DNA of 64,000 nt from Streptosporangium saharense (GTDB lineage Bacteria; Actinomycetota; Actinomycetes; Streptosporangiales; Streptosporangiaceae), in contig NZ_JACHJP010000001.1 of NCBI RefSeq assembly GCF_014203715.1, positions 1,094,432 through 1,158,431 of the forward strand. The letters run 5' to 3'. Each line of letters begins with the position of its first letter. Positions within the stretch are counted from its first letter, which is position 1. The notes under the pieces were generated by a model. That model was not told the origin of the DNA and ran no database searches. It saw nothing but the letters and a program-made list of their open reading frames with translations. Below, in pieces: positions 39,168 through 46,121 of the stretch. Made by a program: the position numbers and the translations under genes.

Positions 39168-39359
39168 GTGTGCGGTGGTGGGCCCTGCTCTTACGAGGTC
39201 ATCGAACGCATCGAGTAGCTGCACGGTATCGCGGGCACTTCCGAGCATGTGGATCTGATTAATATGTGCCTGCAGCATCTCCAGCCGATGCGTGTTTCGC
39301 GCCAGGTAGCCGTTCTAAACCAGATCATCACGGAACTGGTTGGAAGGAAGGAGTGCTGA
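39168..39359 (+). pseudogene. Small gene interrupted by an in-frame TAG
   Basis: From a GTG at 39168, in the same GATCC-GTG context as the intact small gene at 44620, the frame reads MCGGGPCSYEVIERIE, meets TAG at 39216, then continues LHGIAGTSEHVDLINMCL ... ELVGRKEC to a TGA at 39357. Without the TAG it would encode 63 residues. The TGA overlaps the next ATG. The reading frame on both sides of the TAG looks coding. Decay is most likely; readthrough is possible but unsupported. Confidence 0.55.
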
Positions 39360-39796
39360 TGCTACGGCTTGCGGTGTGCGGGACATTCCATGATGCCTAT
39401 TGTGCGGTGCTGGATTTGGTGACCGCTGTCCCTCAGTACATGACCTCATCTCGTGGTAGCCGTTCACATGAGATGTTGAACGTATTTACTCTTGCCGATC
39501 CGTGCCGCCGTACTCCGGCGCTGGCCGCACGCCGTACCAACATCATCTTCAAATACGAAGAGGTGTTGTGGTGTCTGTCCGGACGCGATGGCCTCGACAT
39601 GATCGGCTACTGCGCGCCACGTCTACGCGCCCTGGCGGTAGACGGCCACCGCCGCCCCGTGGGCCAGCTCCTGGCTCCCGGCCGGTTGCAAGTAGGACTT
39701 CTGGAATGCCGCTTAAGCCTGACGCAGAGGGCCGCGATCGGTTACTCAGCGAGTTCGATATCTGACGATATGTATGTTTCCTGCCATGGGAGTTGA
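39359..39796 (+). CDS. Hypothetical protein between the broken small gene and methyltransferase 2
   Basis: The 145-residue frame starts MLRLAVCGTFHDAYCAVLDL at the ATG at 39359, which overlaps the previous stop as TGATG and has AAGGAAGGAG five bases upstream, an excellent site. I do not recognise a family. It is cysteine-containing and weakly hydrophobic, with codon use less GC-biased than core genes. It ends one base before the methyltransferase start, so the genes are likely co-transcribed. It could be truncated at either end. Confidence 0.5.
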   Translation: MLRLAVCGTFHDAYCAVLDLVTAVPQYMTSSRGSRSHEMLNVFTLADPCRRTPALAARRTNIIFKYEEVLWCLSGRDGLDMIGYCAPRLRALAVDGHRRPVGQLLAPGRLQVGLLECRLSLTQRAAIGYSASSISDDMYVSCHGS

Positions 39797-39797
39797 C

Positions 39798-41006
39798 ATG
39801 ATCACAGAAACCAGCGCGGACGGCCTTCGCAAGCAGATGGCCGAAGAGCTGGCCGGCTACCCAAGCCTGGTCACCGACCAGATCTTGGCCGCCGTCAGGG
39901 CGGTCCCGCGGCATCTGTTCGTGCCCGGGGTTCCGCTTGCGGAGGCGTACAGCCTGGACACGGTCATCACGCACCGGGACGAGCGTGGCGTCGCACTGTC
40001 CTCCTCCACGGGGCTGACGACCATGGCCGGGATGCTCAAGCAGTTGGACGTCCACCCCGGGCACCGGGTCCTGGAGATCGGAGCCGGAACCGGATTCAAC
40101 GCCGGGCTGCTGCGCCACCTGGTCGGGCCAGAGGGGTCGGTGACCACCATCGACATCCTGGAGCCCGCCGTCGTCGAGGCCCGGCAGCACCTGGCCGCCG
40201 CCGGCCTCGGCGACGTCACGGTGGTGCACGGCGACGGCGAGCTCGGTGTTCCGGAGAACGGCCCGTACGACCGGATCATCGTCACCGCAGGCGCATCCGA
40301 CCTGCCCCCGGCCTGGGCCGAGCAGATGGCCCCGGGCGGGCGGCTGGTGGTGCCGCTGCGGATCAACGGCCTGACCCGGGCGGCGACGTTCGAGCGGCCC
40401 GGTGGGTTCTGGCGCAGTTTGGACGCCGATGAGTGCGGGTTCATGCCGATGCGCGGGCCGGGCCAGACCGACGAGCACAATCTGTCGCTGCGCGGGCAGA
40501 CCGGCGTGGTGGTGCGCACTGATGGCGGGCAGCCTCTGGACGCCGCGCTGCTGGAGGGCGTGCTGGACGGCCCGACCACCGAGCGCTGGACCGGGGCGGT
40601 CTCCGGCGACTTCGCGAACCTGGACTTCTGGCTGGCCGCGCTGCCCGGCTTCGCCCGCGTGATCGTCATGGGCGGCGGCGTCGCGGCCGGGCTGGTCCGC
40701 CCGATGTATCCCTGGGGCGCCATGGGTGTCGTCGACGGCGACACTCTGGCCTACCTGACCATGCGCTCGACCACATCAGGTGATGCGCCGCCGTACGAGA
40801 TCGGCGTGTGCGCCTACGGCCCTGGCCGAGACAACCTGGTCGACCGCCTGGCCGAGCGCGTCGCGGCCTGGAACGAAGAGATGAACGGCACCGGCGACCA
40901 GCTGTGGATCGAGGTCCACCCGCACGACGCAGAACAGGTTCCGGACGGCATGGTGCATGTGATGCGCCGCTACAACCAGATCATCGTCGGCCGCGAGCCG
41001 ATCTGA
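39798..41006 (+). CDS. PIMT-like methyltransferase 2 (FxLD-system type)
   Basis: The 402-residue protein has an N-terminal PIMT domain (AVPRHLFVPGVPLAEAYSLD, SAM loop VLEIGAGTGFNAGLL, YDRIIVTAGASDLPPAW, PGGRLVVPLR) and a C-terminal extension of about 170 residues (ECGFMPMRGPGQ ... WIEVHPHD). This layout fits methyltransferases found beside FxLD lanthipeptide and related RiPP clusters. Some relatives act on Asp residues of peptides. GGGAG five bases upstream supports the ATG at 39798. No FxLD precursor or lanthionine synthetase is visible here. Confidence 0.82.
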   Translation: MITETSADGLRKQMAEELAGYPSLVTDQILAAVRAVPRHLFVPGVPLAEAYSLDTVITHRDERGVALSSSTGLTTMAGMLKQLDVHPGHRVLEIGAGTGFNAGLLRHLVGPEGSVTTIDILEPAVVEARQHLAAAGLGDVTVVHGDGELGVPENGPYDRIIVTAGASDLPPAWAEQMAPGGRLVVPLRINGLTRAATFERPGGFWRSLDADECGFMPMRGPGQTDEHNLSLRGQTGVVVRTDGGQPLDAALLEGVLDGPTTERWTGAVSGDFANLDFWLAALPGFARVIVMGGGVAAGLVRPMYPWGAMGVVDGDTLAYLTMRSTTSGDAPPYEIGVCAYGPGRDNLVDRLAERVAAWNEEMNGTGDQLWIEVHPHDAEQVPDGMVHVMRRYNQIIVGREPI

Positions 41007-41065
41007 CGAGCACACCGGCCGACCGCCGGAACAGCACCATTCATCCAACGAGAGGAAAGAACGCG

Positions 41066-41510
41066 ATGTTCACGATCATGGCCCAGCGCGCCGACCCCGC
41101 CCGGGCCGGGACCGTCGTGGAAGCCGTCCTGGCCCGATGGCCGCACGCCCCACAGGCCATGGTGTTCGACACGGTCGCCGACCTGGCCCGCCGCGGCTTC
41201 CTGCTCACTAACCTGCTGCCAGCCGACGCCGGGAACGACCCAGTCGGGCACCTGCTGTCCGTGCTGCCCGAGACGCATTCGCAGCACTACCTGCTGGTCT
41301 AGCTCCGCAACGTGCTCGCTGCGGCCGACACCCTGCGTCCGGGGAGTCCCGAGCGGTGCAAGGCGCTGGGCCCGGCCCGGGACCTGGCCGACACGATCTG
41401 CAGGGTAGGCCGGCCCTTGGCCGTCGACACCGCCGCCGACGCCCGAATCGACATCCCCACCCGCCTGGTCGCCAACATCGCCGACCGCTACGGCCGCCAC
41501 CCGGGGGTCC
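41066..41510 (+). pseudogene. Gene interrupted by TAG and truncated by recombination
   Basis: From the ATG at 41066 (AGAGGA nine bases upstream) the frame encodes 78 residues, MFTIMAQRADPARAGTVVEA ... SQHYLLV, then TAG at 41300. The same frame continues with coding-like sequence (LRNVLAAADTLRPGSPERC ... LVANIADRYGRHPG) up to 41510, where it meets the duplicated DUF6879 DNA. The family is not recognised. It follows methyltransferase 2 by 59 bases. The 78-residue product may still be made. Confidence 0.55.
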
Positions 41511-41776
41511 TGGCTTGTACAGGCAAAAAAGCATGGTCCCAATGTGAGGGCGCAGCTCATCGGCCTTGGGGAAGATGAGGTGCTCGGGGAGCTCTCCGAG
41601 CGCGTCGGAACGCGTTCGTCCGAAAGCACGTAAGGGAGCACTATGGAGTTGATCTCCCCGAAGGAGCGGGCTGACCTGGTCAGCGGCGTCGGCCGGGAGG
41701 CGCTTCATATCGAGATGCGTGACAACTACGGCATAGACGCTGATCTGTTCGCCAACTGGCGGGCAGGTGACCGGGA
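41511..41776 (+). repeat. Partial copy of the small gene/DUF6879 junction
   Basis: This segment matches 36993-37259 over about 266 bases, with scattered substitutions and a short internal deletion. It contains the end of the 91-residue gene and the start of the DUF6879 gene. Both edges are sharp, which suggests insertion by recombination between repeated modules. Confidence 0.88.
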
Positions 41777-41786
41777 ACGGTTCTGA
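41643..41786 (+). pseudogene. Truncated DUF6879 gene
   Basis: The ATG at 41643 opens a copy of the DUF6879 N-terminus (MELISPKERADLVSGVGRE ... ANWRAGDRERF) that stops at TGA 41784-41786 after 47 codons. The intact gene has 172 codons. The truncation coincides with the edge of the duplicated segment, where an ATP-grasp relic begins. Confidence 0.85.
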
Positions 41787-41913
41787 CGGCCACTGGTACT
41801 TCCTAGAAACGAACCAGTCCGGAGAATGGGGCTGGCTCAACCTCAAGACGGGCCTGCCCGTGCACACGGCGATGGCCGACGTTCTACGGAAAGGACCGGC
41901 ATGGTCGAGGTGA
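41785..41913 (+). pseudogene. C-terminal relic of an ATP-grasp peptide ligase
   Basis: One frame reads DGHWYFLETNQSGEWGWLNL followed by KTGLPVHTAMADVLRKG, and stops at TGA 41911-41913. This resembles the end of ATP-grasp ribosomal-peptide maturases, where the E-x-N motif (ETN) binds Mg and is followed by G-x-W and a TGLPI-type segment. The stop lies 13 bases inside the next methyltransferase gene, an overlap expected for a native ligase-methyltransferase pair. The other 90% of the gene is missing. Confidence 0.6.
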
Positions 41914-43076
41914 CGCCTGCGGCCGACCGGGCCGAGAAACTGGCCAACCACCTGCGGGCGCGGGGAGTGCTCGCCGACCCTCGGTGGGAGCGGGCCCTGC
42001 GCGAGGTGCCACGGCACCTGTTCACTCCTTCGACTGCCTGGTTCGGGCCGGACCACGACGGCGCGCCACGCGGACGGTTCGCCCTGGAGGAGGACCCCGG
42101 GGCCTATCTGGACGCGGTTTACTCCGACACCGTCGTCATTCTCCAGAGCGACGACGGCGCGGGTGATGCGACCAGTGGGAAAGGGCTCTTCTCCTCCAGT
42201 GTCTCGGCGCCCGGTGTGGTGTTTCCGTTCCTGGAGCTGCTGGATCCCCGGCCAGGGGACCGTGTTCTGGACGTTGGGACCGGATCCGGCTGGACGGCGG
42301 CCCTGCTGTCGTGGGCGGTCGGCGACGACGGTGTCACCTCCGTCGAGGTGGACGAGGCGGTGGCGGCCCAGGCGGCGGCCAATCTCAGGAATGCCGGATT
42401 CACCCCTCACCTGGTCGTCGGCGACGGCGCCAAGGGTTGTCCTGAGCGGGCACCGTTCGACCGCGTCCACGTCACGGCGGGCGTGGCCGACATCCCGATG
42501 GCCTGGATCGAGCAGACCAGGCCGGGCGGCGTCATCGTCATGCCGTGGCAGCTCGGCGGACGGCTCGGCCATCGGCTCCGGCTGAGCGTGCTGGATGATG
42601 TCACGGCGGTTGGAAGGGTTCACGGCCGGGCCAGCTACATGATGCTGCGCTCACAGCGGTACAACGCCCGCTGGGCCAGCCACAGCCACGAGGAGGCAGA
42701 TCACTCCACGACCAGGATCAACCCGCGAACCTTCGGGGAGGCGGGCCTGGGCGCGGAGCTGGTGTTCGCGGCGCTGGCCCCGCGCGTCGGCTGGCACGAC
42801 ACGAGCGATGACGACGGTTACTCGCTGCTGATGTACGAGCTGGACGACCACGACGCCACGGGGTCCTGGGCGGCCTGCGACCATGAGCCGGGGGCCGACG
42901 TCTTCCGGGTGACGCAGTACGGCCCGCGACGCCTTTGGGACGAGTTGGAGTCCGCCTATCTCCGATGGGTCTCACTCGGCAGCCCCGGCCACGACCGTTT
43001 CGGCGTCACGGTCGATCCTGACGGTGTCCACCTGTGGCTCGACCATCCAAGCGGGCTGAACAAGGTCATAACTTGA
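41901..43076 (+). CDS. PIMT-like methyltransferase 3 (ATP-grasp peptide system type)
   Basis: The 391-residue protein has a PIMT core (ALREVPRHLFTPSTAW, SAM loop VLDVGTGSGWTAALLSW, FDRVHVTAGVADIPMAWIEQ, RPGGVIVMPW) and a C-terminal extension with RLWDELESAYLRWVSLGSPG, also seen in methyltransferase 1. It matches the layout of methyltransferases paired with ATP-grasp ligases in graspetide clusters. The ATG at 41901 overlaps the relic of such a ligase, which supports this origin. With the ligase gone it is an orphan and its present substrate is unknown. Confidence 0.85.
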   Translation: MVEVTPAADRAEKLANHLRARGVLADPRWERALREVPRHLFTPSTAWFGPDHDGAPRGRFALEEDPGAYLDAVYSDTVVILQSDDGAGDATSGKGLFSSSVSAPGVVFPFLELLDPRPGDRVLDVGTGSGWTAALLSWAVGDDGVTSVEVDEAVAAQAAANLRNAGFTPHLVVGDGAKGCPERAPFDRVHVTAGVADIPMAWIEQTRPGGVIVMPWQLGGRLGHRLRLSVLDDVTAVGRVHGRASYMMLRSQRYNARWASHSHEEADHSTTRINPRTFGEAGLGAELVFAALAPRVGWHDTSDDDGYSLLMYELDDHDATGSWAACDHEPGADVFRVTQYGPRRLWDELESAYLRWVSLGSPGHDRFGVTVDPDGVHLWLDHPSGLNKVIT

Positions 43077-43121
43077 CCCTTGTCCTGATCTGATCGTCTG
43101 CGGGACCCCGCAGAACCACAG

Positions 43122-43147
43122 ACGCCCCGCCGATCTCGGCGGGGCGT
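43122..43147. terminator. Hairpin between methyltransferase 3 and the XRE gene
   Basis: The 10-bp arms ACGCCCCGCC and GGCGGGGCGT enclose a six-base loop between two convergent genes; it probably ends both transcripts. It is a copy of the hairpin at 35409. Confidence 0.82.
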
Positions 43148-43160
43148 CGTCGTTCGTCTC

Positions 43161-44447
43161 TCAGGCTGACCTGCCGGTTGTCAGCGCGCGGAGTTCCCGT
43201 ACGGCGGGCAGAGCGCCTGCCTTCTCTGGAAGTGTGGTCAGGACCAGCCGGGCGCTCGAAATGGTTTGACGGTCACGTCGTTCGGTGGGAATGCCGTTGA
43301 GGGTGCTCAGAGCGTGTCGCACGCCTTGCTCCGGATCGGTTCGCGCCTGTGTCGCCGCACGGTGCAGTTCGAGCACGGTGGACATGATGTGGGTGGCGTC
43401 GTAGATCTTCCCGGCGGCCTCCCGTGCCTCCTCGGCCTTCCTGTCGTCGCCCGCGAGGGTGTAGACCAGGCTGCGGCTGTACCAGTCGGGCCGGATGCCC
43501 GGAGTCTGCGCGGGAAGGGCCTCCAGCACGTTCTCGGCCCGGTTGAGGGCAGTGATCGCCTCTTCGGTACGGCCCTGCGTCGCGAGGGCCTGAACTTCCA
43601 CGCGCAGCGCGGAGAACAACGTCACACTCGGCTGATCCCCGGCCAGACGCCGGGCTTCCTGAAGCAGAGGCAGCACGTCGTTGCTGTCATGGCGCCGACG
43701 TGACGCTTCCCAACTCCGTACCAGGGACGACTGCGTGCTGTCCCGGGAGACATCGGCCAGCGTGCGGGTTCGCTTCCACCACCGCGATGCTTCCCGATGG
43801 TTGTCCAGGTCATACCACGCTGCGGCGATCAGAGCGCTGAAGCGTGCGGCGGCGTGGGAGAGGTTCCGCTCGACAGCCTCCGGCTGGGCGCGGTTGAGGT
43901 GGGGTGCGAGGTTGGCGTAGTCCACGGCGAGAGCCGCGAGGAGGACGGCGGGCGAGTCGTAGTAGCCCCGTTCCCAGTGGGCCTCGGCCGCCTCCTCCCA
44001 GTCGTCGATCATTTCCTGCGAGACGCTCGCCCCGGAGATGCGCGGCCCGTAGCTCTGCCAGGCGTCGGTCAGGGTGGCCAGGACGGGCGCCACCGCCCCA
44101 CCGACAGCGACGGCGGCGGCATCACGCATGAGTCGTCTGCGGTCCATGTCCTCATCCTCATCCCGCGTTGAGGCTTTTGCCTCGACGGTACCCTTCCGGA
44201 GCCGATTGCTATCGGCCACGGCGGCGTGCAGTCCGAGGGAAATCAGTTTCCCTTCGGCATTGAGCGTGGCATCGAGTGTTTCGATCGCCTCGGCTGAGGG
44301 GGTGAGGATGCCGGACTCCCAGCGACTCACCATCGAGTCGGCCCAGCCGATCAGCTCACCAAGCTGTCGCTGAGTTACCTGATGCCCATTTCGCCATTTT
44401 CGTAATGCTCTGCCGAATTCGTGCCACTCCTGGGATTCTGTGCCCAT
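43161..44447 (-). CDS. XRE-family regulator with TPR-like C-terminus
   Basis: The 428-residue protein has an N-terminal Cro/C1 helix-turn-helix (GHQVTQRQLGELIGWADSMV, SRWESGILTPS) and, after an RRR-rich linker near residue 105, a helical repeat region that probably senses a ligand or peptide. The ATG at 44447 has GCGAGGA four bases upstream; a longer frame to 44657 runs through the operator and is rejected. It is divergent from the small gene at 44620, with a dyad 13 bases upstream of its start, so it likely represses both genes. Two broken copies exist nearby. Confidence 0.88.
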   Translation of the reverse strand: MGTESQEWHEFGRALRKWRNGHQVTQRQLGELIGWADSMVSRWESGILTPSAEAIETLDATLNAEGKLISLGLHAAVADSNRLRKGTVEAKASTRDEDEDMDRRRLMRDAAAVAVGGAVAPVLATLTDAWQSYGPRISGASVSQEMIDDWEEAAEAHWERGYYDSPAVLLAALAVDYANLAPHLNRAQPEAVERNLSHAAARFSALIAAAWYDLDNHREASRWWKRTRTLADVSRDSTQSSLVRSWEASRRRHDSNDVLPLLQEARRLAGDQPSVTLFSALRVEVQALATQGRTEEAITALNRAENVLEALPAQTPGIRPDWYSRSLVYTLAGDDRKAEEAREAAGKIYDATHIMSTVLELHRAATQARTDPEQGVRHALSTLNGIPTERRDRQTISSARLVLTTLPEKAGALPAVRELRALTTGRSA

Positions 44448-44459
44448 TGGTCCTCGCCT

Positions 44460-44481
44460 GTGTTTGCTACATGGCTTACAC
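44460..44481. promoter_or_regulatory. 22-bp dyad, probable XRE operator
   Basis: The sequence fits GTGT-N2-GC-N-A-N2-T-N-GC-N2-ACAC, a symmetric pattern of 11-bp half sites, typical of an XRE dimer site. It lies 13 bases upstream of the XRE start and about 140 bases before the divergent small gene. A decayed copy lies in the same position beside the relic XRE gene at 38997. Confidence 0.6.
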
Positions 44482-44619
44482 GTTTCGTTTGAAAGACGGT
44501 GGATCTTGTCTCGCGTACCGGGCGCCTCAACTATGGCACCAGCAAGGTCTGTGTAAAGCGGAACCCCGCAGGCGAGCAGTGCCGTACGGGGTCCCTTGAC
44601 CGCAAAGGAGGTGCGATCC

Positions 44620-44835
44620 GTGCACGATGGTAAAGCCATTGCGCCCGCGCTCACCATCCCGGGCTGGCGGCTGATTCACAGCGACCAGAACCGTTTCTGG
44701 GCCTTCCGCAAAACCCTTTTCCCCGCCAGGGCGCGACGGGCCGGGGCCGTACCGGACGTGGACGCCGACACCTTCGACGAACTCCAGGCCGTCATCGAAC
44801 GCCAGGAGCAGATCGCCCGAGGAGCACAGCCATGA
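44620..44835 (+). CDS. Small protein under the XRE operator
   Basis: The 71-residue protein (MHDGKAIAPALTIPGWRLIH ... QAVIERQEQIARGAQP) is basic in the middle and ends in a helical QAVIERQ segment. No family is recognised. It has the best ribosome binding site of the region, AAAGGAGGTG, eight bases before the GTG at 44620. Its stop overlaps the next start as ATGA. Relics of its 3' end (35550) and 5' leader (39168) occur in the island, so the gene travels with the XRE regulator. Confidence 0.7.
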   Translation: MHDGKAIAPALTIPGWRLIHSDQNRFWAFRKTLFPARARRAGAVPDVDADTFDELQAVIERQEQIARGAQP

Positions 44836-45164
44836 TCGGGCGGACCCGGCGCGGTGGACGCCACCGTGACGGGCAACCACCCACGACGGTCTACCGGCGC
44901 CTGTGGGACGGCCCGGCCCGCTCCGACGCCGAGACGCTGGATCGTTCCACCCCGGGGTGGAGCGTGTTCTACAGCCTGAGCCAGCGCCGCTTCTACGCCA
45001 TCGCCACCTGGCCCACCCCCCAACCGCTGATCATCTCCGACGCCAGCGCCGAAGGCCTCCAGGACCAGATGCACCAGGCGGAGACCGCCCTCACCTGGCA
45101 AAGCCTCCCCGAGCAGGCCCGGCCCCGCCCGGCCCCGGTCCTACACCGGGAGGGGACCCGATGA
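44832..45164 (+). CDS. Hypothetical protein coupled to the small gene
   Basis: The 110-residue protein begins MIGRTRRGGRHRDGQPPTTV and contains PGWSVFYSLSQRRFYAIATW and ISDASAEGLQDQMHQAE. Its middle resembles the preceding protein (PGWRLIHSDQNRFWAF versus PGWSVFYSLSQRRFYA), so the two may be distant paralogues. It overlaps the previous gene by ATGA. No family or reaction is known. Confidence 0.65.
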   Translation: MIGRTRRGGRHRDGQPPTTVYRRLWDGPARSDAETLDRSTPGWSVFYSLSQRRFYAIATWPTPQPLIISDASAEGLQDQMHQAETALTWQSLPEQARPRPAPVLHREGTR

Positions 45165-45167
45165 GCC

Positions 45168-45214
45168 GGTACGGCGGGCGGGGGACCCCATCCCACCTCC
45201 TTGCCCGCCGTACC
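45168..45214. repeat. Palindrome of the GTACGGCGG family
   Basis: The perfect 12-bp arms GGTACGGCGGGC (45168-45179) and GCCCGCCGTACC (45203-45214) lie just after the 44832-45164 gene. Related palindromes are at 5541-5579, 12271-12306 and 63652-63708. It may act as a terminator. Confidence 0.75.
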
Positions 45215-45222
45215 TCATGAAC

Positions 45223-45346
45223 GTGCGGTCCAGGCGGAAGGGGCCTGGACCGCACACCCCCGTGGCGGCTCCCGAACGGCACGTTCGGGGAAGGGGAGCC
45301 GCCCACCCTGGCGGTGCCCGGTCGGCGAGACCCGGCCGGGCACCGC
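45223..45346. other. Array of hairpins in the spacer before the 45441 gene
   Basis: A 12-bp stem (GTGCGGTCCAGG, 45223-45234, pairing with 45244-45255) is followed by a bulged stem (about 45265-45303) and an 11-bp stem (GCGGTGCCCGG, 45311-45321, pairing with 45336-45346). Two 20-base near-repeats (CCGCTCCTGCTGGAGCCCGT type) follow at about 45368-45415. This could be a structured leader or successive terminators; no open frame explains it. Confidence 0.55.
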
Positions 45347-45440
45347 CCCACCTGCCCCCTTCAGAACCCGCTCCTGCTGGAGCCCGTCACCACAGAGTCC
45401 GCTCCTGCCAGAGCCCGTTCCTTCTTCCCAGGGATGACGC

Positions 45441-45686
45441 ATGACCGACCACGATCCTGAGCGTGAGCAGCGGCTGATCGAACTGCTGGGCACCATCCAT
45501 CGCGGCTGGAGATACGAACCGCGTGAGGTGCCGGGCCTGCCCCGGTGGTGGGCTTATCGCTACCAGCCGGTCACCCCGGCCCAGCACGCCGCCGGAGCCC
45601 GCGACATCGTCGCCCGCACCAGCGTCCACCGCCTGGCCCAGGCCCTGGGCCGCCAGGACGAGATCACCCACATCATCTGCCACTGA
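45441..45686 (+). CDS. Hypothetical 81-residue protein
   Basis: The protein reads MTDHDPEREQRLIELLGTIH, then GWRYEPREVPGLPRWWAYRY, ending in a helical RLAQALGRQDEITHIICH. It is soluble, Trp- and Arg-rich, and not assigned to a family. The ATG at 45441 has no strong ribosome binding site. It lies 14 bases before the BldC-like gene and is probably co-transcribed with it. Confidence 0.6.
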   Translation: MTDHDPEREQRLIELLGTIHRGWRYEPREVPGLPRWWAYRYQPVTPAQHAAGARDIVARTSVHRLAQALGRQDEITHIICH

Positions 45687-45700
45687 CGCCAGGACCCTCT

Positions 45701-45934
45701 ATGACCAGCATCATCAGCCCCGACGGCACCTTCAGCACCGAAACCGGCACCACCGACCGCCTTCTCACGCCCGGCGAGGTCGCTCGGATCTTCGGAGTGG
45801 ACCCCAAGACCGTCAACCGCTGGGCGTTGACCGGAAAGGTCCCGTCCATCCGCACTCCCAGCAGACAACGCCGCTATCTGGAATCCGAGGTCCGTGCACT
45901 GTTGCGTGACGGATCGGTAGGAACTGATGGATAG
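45701..45934 (+). CDS. BldC-like small HTH regulator
   Basis: The 77-residue protein has a MerR-type winged helix core, LLTPGEVARIFGVDPKTVNR, WALTGKVPSIRTPS and RRYLESEVRALL, closely matching BldC, the 68-residue developmental regulator of Streptomyces. BldC binds head to tail on direct repeats and acts as a repressor or activator. An extra N-terminal 20 residues precede the domain. It probably regulates the radical SAM cassette that starts 187 bases downstream; the chromosomal bldC itself is likely elsewhere. Confidence 0.85.
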   Translation: MTSIISPDGTFSTETGTTDRLLTPGEVARIFGVDPKTVNRWALTGKVPSIRTPSRQRRYLESEVRALLRDGSVGTDG

Positions 45935-46121
45935 AGACAACGGCCCCTGACTGTCTGGCTTGGCCTTGCACGACTGCCCATTCTGAAAACAGGCACGGCG
46001 AGGGTGATTCTCGAACGCTTCTGCCACCGATCACGACCTGAGTAGCGGTGAGCGACGACCTTCACCCTTAGCGATCACTTTGAGTACTTGTTCAGCTACA
46101 AGATCCGTCAAAGGGAGATCC

